Below, piece by piece: positions 39,601-47,570 of a stretch of DNA of 64,000 nucleotides (position 1 is its first letter; each line of letters starts with the position of its first letter). This DNA is from Metapseudomonas boanensis (GTDB lineage: Bacteria; Pseudomonadota; Gammaproteobacteria; Pseudomonadales; Pseudomonadaceae): assembly GCF_018704125.1 (NCBI RefSeq), contig NZ_JAGTIS010000014.1, positions 1 through 64,000 on the forward strand. Direction: 5' to 3'. The notes under the pieces are model-generated. The model searched no databases, was not told where the DNA came from, and saw only the letters and a program-made list of their open reading frames with translations. The translations under genes and the position numbers were made by a program.

Positions 39601-39738
39601 ATGGGCGGGTTGATCGTGGCAACCCTGCTGACCCTGTTGTTCCTGCCGGCGCTCTATGCGGCCTGGTTTCGGGTCAAGCCAGCGCCTGTGGCGGACGCCC
39701 AGCCGGCGATACTGCCCGAGGTCCAAGCCAGCCACTGA
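36622..39738 (+). CDS. mexK: RND efflux pump MexK
   Basis: A 1038-residue proton-driven inner-membrane exporter with the RND layout: a membrane helix near residues 13-32, a large periplasmic loop, a cluster of helices (about 340-550) containing the proton-relay motif VDDAIIAVE, then a second loop and helix set. It starts six bases after mexJ. No outer-membrane factor gene follows, as with P. aeruginosa mexJK, which borrows OprM or OpmH. Confidence 0.93.
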   Translation: MNFNLSAWALQNRQIVLYIMLLLGIVGAISYTKLGQSEDPPFTFKAMVVRTNWPGATAEEVSRQVTERIEKKLMETGEYDRIVSFSRPGESQVTFIARDSMRSSEIPELWYQVRKKVSDIRHTLPQGIQGPFFNDEFGTTFGNIYALTGEGFDYAVLKDYADRIQLQLQRVKDVSKVDLLGLQDEKIWIELSNVKLATLGLPLAAVQQALDEQNAVSSAGFFETASDRVQLRVSGRFESVAQIRDFPIRVGDRTFRIGDLAEVHRGFNDPPAPRMRFMGEDAIGLAVSMKAGGDILMLGEALEGEFARLQETLPVGMQLRKVSDQPAAVKTGVGEFVRVLTEALVIVLLVSFFSLGLRTGLVVALSIPLVLAMTFAVMHHFGIGLHKISLGALVLALGLLVDDAIIAVEMMAIKMEQGYDRLKAASYAWSSTAFPMLTGTLITAAGFLPIATAQSGTGEYTRSIFQVVTIALVVSWIAAVVFVPYLGDRLLPDLAKRHAAKHGGSDKGHDPYATPFYQRVRRVVEWCVRRRKTVVILTLAAFVASIFLFRFVPQQFFPASGRLELMVDLKLSEGASLSNTEAEVKRLEQLLNEHPGIDSYVAYVGTGSPRFYLPLDQQLPAASFAQFVVLAKGIEAREEVRSWLIQVLNDEFPTLRSRISRLENGPPVGYPVQFRVSGEHIDEVRALARKVADKVRENSHVVNVHLDWEEPSKVVRLNIDQDRARAMGISTADLSRFLQSSLTGTPVSYFREDNELIEILLRGTVRERQDLALLPSLAVPTDNGQSVPLSQIATLEYGFEEGIIWHRNRLPTVTVRADIYDKSLPASLVKQILPTLEPIRAELPSGYLLDVGGTVEDSSRGQKSVNAGMPLFVVVVLTLLMLQLKSFSRSVMVFLTAPLGLIGVTLFLLVFRQPFGFVAMLGTIALAGMIMRNSVILVDQIEQDIAAGMDRWNAIIEATVRRFRPIVLTALAAVLAMIPLSRSVFFGPMAVAIMGGLIVATLLTLLFLPALYAAWFRVKPAPVADAQPAILPEVQASH

Positions 39739-39743
39739 AGGCA

Positions 39744-39764
39744 AAGGCCCCTTGAAGGGGCCTT
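39744..39764 (+). terminator. Intrinsic terminator after mexK
   Basis: AAGGCCCC-ttgaa-GGGGCCTT followed by ATT, six bases after the mexK stop. The stem is strong but the T-run is short. Confidence 0.8.
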
Positions 39765-39826
39765 ATTCATGGCAGCAAAGACCTCTGCGGGAGAGCATTT
39801 ATTCGGCGTTAAAGGAGGACTTCGCT

Positions 39827-39952
39827 ATGGCCGCGCGGGCCCAGCCCGGTGCTGCAGGGCAGCTGTGGCATGGGCAGTTCGAGCAAGCGTTGCGGTGGTT
39901 TCACCAGGGCCTGGATGAGGCGTTGGGGGATGTGCGGGTGGTGAGCTTGTAA
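39827..39952 (+). CDS. Putative 41-residue small protein
   Basis: An ATG at 39827 preceded by AAAGGAGG (39811-39818) opens a 41-codon frame (MAARAQPGAAGQLWHGQFEQ...), rich in Gln, Gly and Trp/His, with an amphipathic helix-like middle. The near-perfect ribosome-binding site is the main support. It lies after the mexK terminator, in the 569-base gap before the DUF4197 gene. I recognise no family; it could also be a chance frame. Confidence 0.4.
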   Translation: MAARAQPGAAGQLWHGQFEQALRWFHQGLDEALGDVRVVSL

Positions 39953-40070
39953 GGGAAGAGGGCATGAGCCCATCACGCAATGAGATGGCTCGGCCATGTG
40001 TCGTAATGGTGTTCATTCAGACTATGTCGGCATCAGCTGTTGAGGTTTCAGCCATTGTGCTGAAGGCCCA

Positions 40071-40140
40071 GTAGGAGTGGGGGACGCCGAGTTCTTGCTC
40101 GCGAACATAACCTTGCTTTCGCAAGCAAGCTGGCTCCTAA
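40071..40140. repeat. Degenerate REP-type inverted repeat
   Basis: GTAGGAG...TTGCTCGCGAA and TTCGCAAGCAAGCTGGCTCC face each other, a decayed form of the REP doublet seen at 17793 and 58569. The rest of the 39953-40211 stretch shows no gene or other structure that I can support. Confidence 0.7.
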
Positions 40141-40211
40141 AACGAACTACCGTCCCTCGTTCCTGCTGGGAGACACACTTGGGATAATCAGTTTTTGATG
40201 GCGCCAAACCC

Positions 40212-40251
40212 AAAAACGCCGCTTGTCCGTTGAGGGCCAAGCGGCGTTTTT
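40212..40251. terminator. Bidirectional intrinsic terminator between mexK side and DUF4197 gene
   Basis: AAAAACGCCGCTTG and CAAGCGGCGTTTTT form a 14-bp perfect stem with a 12-base loop. T-runs occur on both strands, so it can end transcripts from either side. It lies 57 bases beyond the DUF4197 stop codon. Confidence 0.9.
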
Positions 40252-40307
40252 TCTTAGGTGAACAGCATGACCGTAATGTGCCGGGCTTTCTTACGACAGG
40301 GGCTTCC

Positions 40308-40985
40308 TTACAGCGCCCCGAACACCTTTTTCGCCAGCCCGGTCGCCGCACCAGCCGGATTCTGGCGGATGCCCGCCTCTTGTTCGGCAATTATCTTGAA
40401 CAGGCCATCCAGCGCTTGTTCCGTCACGTAGCTTTCGATGTTCGCGCTCTTGGCGTCGACCACGCCAAAGCTGGCCGCCTGGCCCGCAAAGCTGTTGTAC
40501 TGCTGGGCCAGGCCAACCTGATCGGTAGCCTGTTTGACGATCGGCAGGAACTTGGCTCGAAGCTGGTCACGGCTGGTCTTGTTCAGGTACTGGGTCGCTG
40601 CGTCATCCGGGCCGCTGAGAATGCCCTTGGCATCCTGCACGGTCATCTTCTTCACCGCATCCACCAGCAACACCTGGGCTTGCGGAACGGCGGCTTCGGC
40701 AGCCTTGTTCATGGTGGCTTCGAGCTGTTCGACCTGGGCGCCCATGCCCATCATCTTCATGGTCTTGGCCGCCTTGCCGAGCTTGCCCGGTAGCTCGATG
40801 CGGACTTCAGGGTTGTCATTGAAACCGCCGGGTTGGCCAAGCTGCTGCACGGCAACCTTGGCGCCTTGGGTCAGGGCATCCTTGAGCCCTCCGGAGGCGT
40901 CCTGCTGGCTGAGGTCGGCAAGCGACAGGGCCAAGGCGCTGACCGAGAAGGCAAGGCCGGCGCAAAGGGCGGTGATTCGAAGCAT
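40308..40985 (-). CDS. DUF4197 exported protein
   Basis: A 225-residue protein with an N-terminal signal peptide (MLRITALCAGLAFSVSALAL). The mature region is the helical DUF4197 type, including SGGLKDALTQGAKVAVQQLG and a C-terminal ALDGLFKIIAEQEAGIRQNP. Function unknown; probably periplasmic. It is the last gene of a minus-strand series running from plsB and lies 29 bases after the YbaY-like lipoprotein gene. Confidence 0.87.
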   Translation of the reverse strand: MLRITALCAGLAFSVSALALSLADLSQQDASGGLKDALTQGAKVAVQQLGQPGGFNDNPEVRIELPGKLGKAAKTMKMMGMGAQVEQLEATMNKAAEAAVPQAQVLLVDAVKKMTVQDAKGILSGPDDAATQYLNKTSRDQLRAKFLPIVKQATDQVGLAQQYNSFAGQAASFGVVDAKSANIESYVTEQALDGLFKIIAEQEAGIRQNPAGAATGLAKKVFGAL

Positions 40986-41014
40986 GGCAGCATCCTTGTG
41001 ACTGTGGGTTACGA

Positions 41015-41413
41015 CTAGCGGACGGGGTCCAGCTTGATTCGCAGGGGTTGTGGGTCGCTGCCGTCCAGTTTAACGGAGTGGCGCTCCGTGCTGATGAACA
41101 ACAGCTTGCCCTCAAGTTCGATCAGCGCGCTCACGGCGTAGCTGTGACCCGGTTCGACCAGCGCTGGGTCATAGTCGAGGCGAAAAGATAGCGGTACCTG
41201 GCCATTTACTTTCCCCTGTTGGCGAGCCAGATCGAGAGAGGGGGCGTCGGCGAGGGAAACGTCCTGCAGGCTTACGCTGAGAACGGCATCCACTGGCAAG
41301 GTCATGCGTTGCAGGTAGAAGACTTCGCCCTGCAGTTGGCGCATGTGCTCGCCGGAGGGACCGGCGCAGGCGGTGAGCAGGCTCGTGGCGAAAACCAGGG
41401 CTATCGCTCTCAT
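41015..41413 (-). CDS. YbaY-like lipoprotein
   Basis: A 132-residue lipoprotein whose signal ends LLTAC (Cys16). The mature part matches the YbaY/type III secretion pilotin-like domain (YLQRMTLPVDAVLSVSLQDV, then PLSFRLDYDPALVEPGHSYAV). ATG 41413 is chosen because it gives the signal peptide; the upstream frame is open but featureless. Role unknown, probably in the outer-membrane or periplasmic envelope. Confidence 0.85.
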   Translation of the reverse strand: MRAIALVFATSLLTACAGPSGEHMRQLQGEVFYLQRMTLPVDAVLSVSLQDVSLADAPSLDLARQQGKVNGQVPLSFRLDYDPALVEPGHSYAVSALIELEGKLLFISTERHSVKLDGSDPQPLRIKLDPVR

Positions 41414-41546
41414 CGGGTCACTCCATATGTGGGAACCGGAATAGAACTCACTATAGAGGCCGATTGCCCATTTGCGCTGGCCAAAGACAAGCTGCGACGG
41501 GATCGGTTGACAGCCGCGCCAGGGGACGACGCGGCCGCCCGCCGGC

Positions 41547-42782
41547 TTAGAGCGAGGTATCGTCCAGCACGGTGCTGGAGATGGCATTGAGGGTGTTGTT
41601 GAACTGAACGGTCTCATTGAACGTCTTGACGATGCTGCGGAAACGGTCCTTGGCGCTGATCAGTTGCTTGAGCTTCTCTGCCAGTTCTTCTTCCTTACGG
41701 TTTAGTGACGCCTCGCGATCGTCCAGGGCCTCGGCCTGCTTCCGCAGCTGCTCGGCCTTGGTCTCATAGCGTAGTTTCTCCTGGCGCAGGCTCTCCGCGA
41801 ACTTGGCGGTACTGCGGTCCCGGGCCTCGACGTTTTCAGCCAGTGCCTTGAGCGCTGCACTTCGCTCGGACAGGGCGCGTGCGTTGTCTTCCGCTGCTCG
41901 TTCGATAGCGGACGCCTCGAGGTGCAGGCGAGTTTCCAGGGCGCGCAGTTGCTCGTCCTTTTCAGCGAGTAGGCGCTCCTTCTCACATAGGTGCGATTTC
42001 CGCTGGTCCAGGCTTTCCTGTTGCTTCACTGCCTCCAGTTTCTGCTGGGTCAAGCCCTTGGCCATGTCCGCCAGGGAATTCAGGGTGGCTTGCACGTCTC
42101 CCAGGACGCTATCTGTGTCGCTGACGGCGGTAGTCTCGAGGTCGGTCTCGGTCATGTGGACCGGCAACGGCTCCGCTGCAACCTTGACCGGAGCAGTGTC
42201 GTCGTGATCTGGCTCAGCCGAGGCGTCGGCCGCTGGCGGGCGTAGTTTGAGCAGATCGTGGGTCTCCAGGTCGCTGGCTGCAGGCGCTTCCGCTTCTGCC
42301 CCGACGATTGGCGCTTCCGTGGGTGATTCGGGATCTGGCAGGCTGGCCTGGGCTTGGGGCTCGGATGCCGCTGGTTCCTGTTCGGACTCATTGAGGGCGA
42401 CCTGCTCGGTCAAGTCGGCCTCGAGATCTGTTTCGGGTGTGTTTTCCAATTGCTGTGCTGGCTCCGCGGCCTTGCTTGATTCCGATTCGCCGCTCGCTTG
42501 GGCGGAAATGGTGGGCAAACTGTAGGTCGCGTCCAGGGCGGAGCCGGTCAGGAGACCTGATTGGGGCGGGGGGGCCAGCTGTGTGTCGATTGGGGATGGC
42601 GTCATCCCAGGCACAGGATCGCCTATGTTGGTGCTTTCGCGGCTGGCAATCAGCTTGAGGATCGATCCTTTGCTGATCGACAGCGTACGGTGCTCGCTGA
42701 CGTCGGCTGGTTGTTCGTCCGGACCGGCAATCGGGCCCTTCAGGTCTATGAAGTGGAAATTGATGAGTTCCGTTTCGCTCAC
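41547..42782 (-). CDS. Uncharacterised acidic coiled-coil protein
   Basis: A 411-residue protein I do not recognise. Residues 1-50 look folded (VSETELINFHFIDLKGPIAG...). Residues 60-225 are low-complexity, rich in Glu, Ala, Pro and Ser. Residues 230-395 are a long, strongly charged coiled coil with heptad-like Leu/Ala spacing. The C-terminus ends TLNAISSTVLDDTSL. No signal peptide or membrane segment is visible. The GTG at 42782 overlaps the stop of the preceding small gene (GTGA), so the pair is coupled; the frame upstream to 42983 lies inside that gene. Conserved partners and function are unknown. Confidence 0.75.
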   Translation of the reverse strand: MSETELINFHFIDLKGPIAGPDEQPADVSEHRTLSISKGSILKLIASRESTNIGDPVPGMTPSPIDTQLAPPPQSGLLTGSALDATYSLPTISAQASGESESSKAAEPAQQLENTPETDLEADLTEQVALNESEQEPAASEPQAQASLPDPESPTEAPIVGAEAEAPAASDLETHDLLKLRPPAADASAEPDHDDTAPVKVAAEPLPVHMTETDLETTAVSDTDSVLGDVQATLNSLADMAKGLTQQKLEAVKQQESLDQRKSHLCEKERLLAEKDEQLRALETRLHLEASAIERAAEDNARALSERSAALKALAENVEARDRSTAKFAESLRQEKLRYETKAEQLRKQAEALDDREASLNRKEEELAEKLKQLISAKDRFRSIVKTFNETVQFNNTLNAISSTVLDDTSL

Positions 42783-43045
42783 GATTCGTCCCCCTGGGTG
42801 ATTTGCTTCAGGACATGCTTGGCGTACTGCCACTCCAACTCGCTTTCCAGAGCGCCCAGCAGATAGCCCTTTTCGCTTGCGGTGGCGCGGGCCACATAGA
42901 CTTTGGCGGTGCCGTGGCGACCTTCTTCGTTGAGGGAATAGACGAGAATGTTCCGATCGATCTCGGGGATAGCGAAGCTGCACAGGACGGCGGCGTTGAC
43001 CACTTCCTGGGCATCGTTCTCGACTGTGATGGTTTTAAGCAGCAT
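42779..43045 (-). CDS. Small uncharacterised protein (possibly DUF1292-like)
   Basis: An 88-residue cytoplasmic protein (MLLKTITVENDAQEVVNAAV...). ATG 43045 has GGAAG eight bases upstream, better than the ATG at 43081. The pattern is a beta-strand pair (NILVYSLNEEG, TAKVYVARA) followed by an acidic helix with a conserved-looking EWQYAKHVLKQI. This reminds me of the DUF1292/YrzB domain of Firmicutes, but that is an unverified resemblance. It lies downstream of plsB and overlaps the start of the coiled-coil gene. Confidence 0.7.
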   Translation of the reverse strand: MLLKTITVENDAQEVVNAAVLCSFAIPEIDRNILVYSLNEEGRHGTAKVYVARATASEKGYLLGALESELEWQYAKHVLKQITQGDES

Positions 43046-43187
43046 GGGAGTCTTCCGTACCGTGTGACTGGCCGCATTCATGAGGGGGCGGCGAGGTGCT
43101 CAATGGTACTGAGCAGCTTTCGGCTTGGGTTCTTGCTGAGTTGTGGGAAGGTTCCGGGAGGAGCGGCAGCCGAAATGGCTGCCGTAG

Positions 43188-45680
43188 TCAGATGGTGCTG
43201 GCCTGGTTCTCGACCTCAGGTTGACGGTCAAGGGCGACCTGGCGAATCGACAGGCGGATCTCTGCAGGCAGCACCCGTTTCGCCGCACCTTCGGCGAGTT
43301 CGCCGAGCAGCTCGTGGTAACCCAGCTTGCCGGCCTCGTCCTGACGCAGGACGCGCTGGTCGAGCATCGTCTGAATGAAGTGGCGGAACAGGCTCTTGTC
43401 GAAGAACTCCGGGGCGTTGAGCCCATGCAGGATCGACAGGCGCTGGGCCATCACGGTGCAGAGGTCTTCCAGCTCCTCGGCGCTGAGCTGGTTCTGTCCG
43501 GCATTGAGCAGCAGGGCAATAGCCATGTAGAAACGCTGCAGGGTCTGGACGATGGCGCGTGCCAGCAGCGTGAGCAGGACGAACTGCCGCGAGCTGGGGA
43601 CGGGGCGCACGTAGACGTCGCCTTCGATCTTGAGCAGGCCCTGCTCGACGAAGGCTGTCAGCCACTGGTCAACGACATCATCCAGCTCGCTGGCATCCCA
43701 GCGGATGAACAGCTCGGCCTGCAGATAGGGGTAAAGCGCACGGGTGTAGCGCAGGATCTGTTCGCGGCTCATCCGTGCGCTGCTTTGGAAGAAGCTCGCC
43801 AGCAAGGCGGGCAGGGCAAAGACGTGCAGCACGTTGTTGCGGTAATAGGTCATGAGGACGGCGTTCTGCTCGTCCAGATAGAGAATCCGTCCAAGTGCGT
43901 CCTTCTGCTCGGCCAGCAGGTCCATGCTCCGCACGTATTCGATCAAGGCCTGGCCGTCGCCTTCGGGGAGCGTGGCATGCGGTGAGTAGGGGACCTGCCG
44001 CAGCAGAGCGAGATAGAGGTCGAGTACCCGTGCCAAAGCCTTCTCGTCCAACGCCAGTTTGCTGGTGGAGAGCAGGGCCAGGGCCACCAGGTTGACCGGG
44101 TTGATTGCCGCCGCATCGTTGAGGTGACGGGCGATGCGCACGGCCAGGCGGCTGGTGGTTTCATTAAGCCACGCAGGGCGGAATTGCGGGCCTAGGTCCT
44201 CGGCCCGCCAGTCGGGTTGCTGCTGGTCGAGGAACTCGGCCAGTTTGATCGGCTCGCCGAAGTTGACCGCCACCGAGCCGAAGCGCAACTTCAGAGCGCC
44301 GATGACCTTGAACAGGTCGAAGATCGACTCCTTTTTCTTGCTCGCTCCGCGCAACTCGCCCAGATAGGTCCGGCCTTCCAGCACCCGCTCATAGCCGATG
44401 TAGACCGGCACGAAAATGATCGGCAGGCGCGAGGAGCGCAGGAAGCTGCGCAGGGTGATGGCCAGCATGCCGGTTTTCGGGTGCAGCATGCGGCCGGTGC
44501 GTGAGCGACCGCCTTCGACGAAATACTCCACTGGGAAGCCGCGGTAGAAGAGTGTGTGCAGGTATTCGTTGAACACGGCGGTATAGAGCGGATTGCCCTT
44601 GAAGGTACGGCGCATGAAGAAGGCGCCGCCGCGGCGCAGCAGGCCGCCGATCACGGGCATGTTGAGGTTGATCCCGGCGGCTATGTGTGGCGGGGTCAGT
44701 CCATTGCGGAACAGCAGGTAGGAAAGGAGCAGGTAGTCGATGTGGCTGCGGTGGCAGGGCACGTAGATGACTTCATGGCCCTGGACGATGTCCTGGACCT
44801 GCACGATGTGGTTGACCTTGATGCCCTCGTAGAGCTTGTTCCAGAACCAGGAGAGCACCACTTCGAGGAAGCGGATGACGGTATAGGCGAAGTCCGAAGC
44901 GATCTCATTGCCGTACTTCAGCGCCTGCGCTTCGGCTTTGGCCAGGCTGATCCTCTCGCGCTCGGCCTCGTCGGCGATGGCCTGACGTACAAGGGGCGCG
45001 TGCACCAGACCTTTGACCAGATTCCGCCGGTGCGAGAGGTCGGGGCCGATCACTGCCGTCTTCTGGTTGCGGAAATGGACGCGCAGGATGCGATGGACCA
45101 TGCGCAGTGTGCGTTCCGGCCCCTTGCCCTGATCAATCAGCTCGCGCAGGTGGATAGGCGTTGAGAACTGCACGCGTGTCTTGCGTCCGAGAATCAGGAT
45201 GCTCACCAGCTTGCGCAGGCGGCCGGTGACTGCCCAGCTGTCGGCAAACAGGAGTTTCCATGGGCTGGTTTCACGATCAGGCGACTGTCCCCAGAAAACC
45301 GTGACGGGAATGATCTGCGCATCCTCGACTGCGTGGCGCTGGATGGCACCCAGCACTCGCACCAGCGTGGGAGAAGCGCCGCGCTTGTCCCGCCCACCTA
45401 GCCAGCCGGGCTCTGGCGACAGATAGAAGAACGCTGCGGGCTCCAGCAGGTCGCCCACTGCGACCGGAAGTACCGGGCGGGGCAGTCCGGCCTTGGTGCA
45501 TTCCCGGTCCATCACTGCCAAGTCACTGGCGGAGGGCTGCTGCAGGACGTAGAGGACCGGCTTGCTCCGATCGAGTTTCAGGCCGAGGGCCGACTGGTTG
45601 ATGGTTTCCGAGCGTACCCAGAGATAGAGCAGGCGGCGCAGGGCGCCGAAGGCGAGACGGCGGAAAGGTGAGCGGGTCAT
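43188..45680 (-). CDS. plsB: Glycerol-3-phosphate acyltransferase
   Basis: An 830-residue inner-membrane enzyme that adds the first acyl chain to sn-glycerol-3-phosphate, starting phospholipid synthesis. The catalytic HX4D motif is His310-Asp315 in [13 protein letters not shown]; the later acyltransferase blocks [22 protein letters not shown] and [13 protein letters not shown] are also present. The length matches E. coli PlsB. It is divergent from the GldFG-like operon. Confidence 0.96.
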   Translation of the reverse strand: MTRSPFRRLAFGALRRLLYLWVRSETINQSALGLKLDRSKPVLYVLQQPSASDLAVMDRECTKAGLPRPVLPVAVGDLLEPAAFFYLSPEPGWLGGRDKRGASPTLVRVLGAIQRHAVEDAQIIPVTVFWGQSPDRETSPWKLLFADSWAVTGRLRKLVSILILGRKTRVQFSTPIHLRELIDQGKGPERTLRMVHRILRVHFRNQKTAVIGPDLSHRRNLVKGLVHAPLVRQAIADEAERERISLAKAEAQALKYGNEIASDFAYTVIRFLEVVLSWFWNKLYEGIKVNHIVQVQDIVQGHEVIYVPCHRSHIDYLLLSYLLFRNGLTPPHIAAGINLNMPVIGGLLRRGGAFFMRRTFKGNPLYTAVFNEYLHTLFYRGFPVEYFVEGGRSRTGRMLHPKTGMLAITLRSFLRSSRLPIIFVPVYIGYERVLEGRTYLGELRGASKKKESIFDLFKVIGALKLRFGSVAVNFGEPIKLAEFLDQQQPDWRAEDLGPQFRPAWLNETTSRLAVRIARHLNDAAAINPVNLVALALLSTSKLALDEKALARVLDLYLALLRQVPYSPHATLPEGDGQALIEYVRSMDLLAEQKDALGRILYLDEQNAVLMTYYRNNVLHVFALPALLASFFQSSARMSREQILRYTRALYPYLQAELFIRWDASELDDVVDQWLTAFVEQGLLKIEGDVYVRPVPSSRQFVLLTLLARAIVQTLQRFYMAIALLLNAGQNQLSAEELEDLCTVMAQRLSILHGLNAPEFFDKSLFRHFIQTMLDQRVLRQDEAGKLGYHELLGELAEGAAKRVLPAEIRLSIRQVALDRQPEVENQASTI

Positions 45681-45815
45681 GACAGATCGAAGATTGAGTT
45701 AAACGAGCGATTGCTCGGGACGGCTAGTGTGCCGGATTCGCCGTCGGGTCGCAAAAAGCGGCAGTCCCTCCAGCAACTGCGGAATATTCCTGCAACTTTC
45801 TGACAAGCGACTGTC

Positions 45816-45845
45816 TTGCATTGCCTCGGCAGGACTCCTTATATT
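45816..45845 (+). promoter_or_regulatory. Sigma-70-type promoter for the GldFG-like operon
   Basis: TTGCAT and TATATT are separated by 18 bases, about 70 bases before the ATPase start codon. Predicted from sequence match only. Confidence 0.5.
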
Positions 45846-45913
45846 CCGCCAGCGTTTGCAAGGCCCCGGAGGCCAGCATGGCCAAGGGGCTTTTCCCTTC
45901 GGGATTAGAGGCC

Positions 45914-46837
45914 ATGATCGAAATAACAAATCTGACCAAGCGCTTTGCGCAGCACACAGCCGTGGACAATTTGTCCTTCCGCGTCGAGCAGGGGGAAGTG
46001 CTGGGGTTCCTGGGCCCCAACGGCGCGGGCAAGTCCACCACCATGAAGATGCTGACCGGGTTCCTCGCGCCGACGTCCGGCACGGCGAGCATATTCGGTT
46101 TCGATATCCGCACGCAGACCTTGAAGGCCCAGCGTGAGATTGGCTACCTGCCGGAAGGTGCGCCCTGCTATGGCGACATGACCGTGCGCAGCTTCCTTGA
46201 GTTCATCGCCGAGGTTCGTGGTTTCCGGCGTGCCGAGAAAAAGGCACGGGTCAAGCGGGCCGTGGAACAGGTCGAGCTGGAAAAGGTTTTGGACCAGTCC
46301 ATCGAGACGCTCTCCAAAGGCTTCAAGCGGCGTGTTGGCCTGGCTCAGGCGATTCTCCATGATCCGCGAGTGCTGATCCTCGACGAGCCCACCGACGGCC
46401 TCGACCCGAATCAGAAACATCAGGTGCGCCAACTGATTCAGAGCCTGGCCCACGACAAGATCGTGATCATTTCCACCCACATCCTCGAGGAGGTCACTGC
46501 GGTCTGTTCCCGTGCCCTGGTGATCGCCACCGGCCGGGTGGTGGCCGATGGCACACCGCTCGAACTGGAGAGCCGTTCGCGCTATCACCAGGCGGTGACC
46601 CTGGTGGCGGCCGAGCCCCTCGACATGCTCGCGCTGGCGGTGCTGCCAGGTGTTGCCGGGATCGAGGAAAACCGTATCGAGGGTGGCATCACCATCCTGG
46701 CCAAGCCGGGCGAAGTGATCTTCCCGCAAGTCAACCGGTTGATCCATGAACGCGGCTGGAAGGTGACCGAGCTGGATGTCGAGCGCGGCCGGCTCGATGA
46801 GGTGTTCCGCAGACTGACCCGGGGGGAGGCGGCATGA
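45914..46837 (+). CDS. ABC transporter ATPase, gliding-type (GldA-like)
   Basis: A 307-residue ATPase with Walker A GPNGAGKST (about 34-42), a signature LSKGFKRRVGLAQ and Walker B VLILDEPTDGLDP. The C-terminal extension is that of ABC-2 type exporters. I chose ATG 45914. It overlaps the permease gene by 4 bases. Together with the next three genes it forms a conserved pseudomonad operon of unknown substrate, related by architecture to the Bacteroidetes GldA/F/G complex. Confidence 0.92.
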   Translation: MIEITNLTKRFAQHTAVDNLSFRVEQGEVLGFLGPNGAGKSTTMKMLTGFLAPTSGTASIFGFDIRTQTLKAQREIGYLPEGAPCYGDMTVRSFLEFIAEVRGFRRAEKKARVKRAVEQVELEKVLDQSIETLSKGFKRRVGLAQAILHDPRVLILDEPTDGLDPNQKHQVRQLIQSLAHDKIVIISTHILEEVTAVCSRALVIATGRVVADGTPLELESRSRYHQAVTLVAAEPLDMLALAVLPGVAGIEENRIEGGITILAKPGEVIFPQVNRLIHERGWKVTELDVERGRLDEVFRRLTRGEAA

Positions 46838-47568
46838 TGCAGTTGCCGGTGATATTCAAACGCGAGTTGGCCAGTTACTTCGCTACCCCGCTGGCCTATG
46901 TCTTCATCGTGATCTTCCTGGTGCTGTCCGGGGTGTTCACCTTCTACCTGGGGGGCTTTTATGAAAGCGGCCAGGCGAGCCTGGCACCGTTCTTCAACTT
47001 CCATCCCTGGCTTTATCTGTTCCTGGTGCCGGCCATCGCCATGCGCCTGTGGGCCGAGGAGCGCAAATCGGGGGCCATCGAACTGCTGATGACTCTGCCC
47101 ATCACCCGCTTCGAGGCAGTTACCGGCAAATTCCTCGCCGCTTGGGCCTTTGCGGGTCTGGCGCTGCTGCTGACTTTCCCGATGGTGATCACCGTCAACT
47201 ATCTTGGCGAGCCGGACAATGGTGCGATCATCACCGGCTACATAGGCAGCTGGCTGCTGGCGGGTGCCTACCTGGCCATCGGCTCCTGCATGTCGGCGCT
47301 GGCGAAGAACCAGGTGATCGCGTTCATCCTCGCCGTCAGCATGTGCTTCCTGTTCATCGTCAGCGGTTTCCCGCTGGTACTGGACGCCTTTAGCGCCTGG
47401 GCGCCGCAATGGCTACTGGACGCTGTGGCGTCGCTGAGTTTCCTGACCCGCTTCGATGCCATCAGCAAGGGCGTGATCGACCTGCGTGACCTGCTCTATT
47501 TCGTCACCCTGATTGCCGCCTGGCTGGCTGCCACCGCTGTGGTGGTCGATCTGAAGAAGGCCGACTGA
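46834..47568 (+). CDS. ABC-2 type permease, GldF-like
   Basis: A 244-residue membrane protein with about six hydrophobic helices. It begins MMQLPVIFKRELASYFATPLAYVF, typical of this permease class, and includes the conserved WAEERKSGAIELLMTLPIT. It should form the channel partner of the ATPase. Its stop is followed by the GldG-like start two bases later. Confidence 0.9.
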   Translation: MMQLPVIFKRELASYFATPLAYVFIVIFLVLSGVFTFYLGGFYESGQASLAPFFNFHPWLYLFLVPAIAMRLWAEERKSGAIELLMTLPITRFEAVTGKFLAAWAFAGLALLLTFPMVITVNYLGEPDNGAIITGYIGSWLLAGAYLAIGSCMSALAKNQVIAFILAVSMCFLFIVSGFPLVLDAFSAWAPQWLLDAVASLSFLTRFDAISKGVIDLRDLLYFVTLIAAWLAATAVVVDLKKAD

Positions 47569-47570
47569 AC

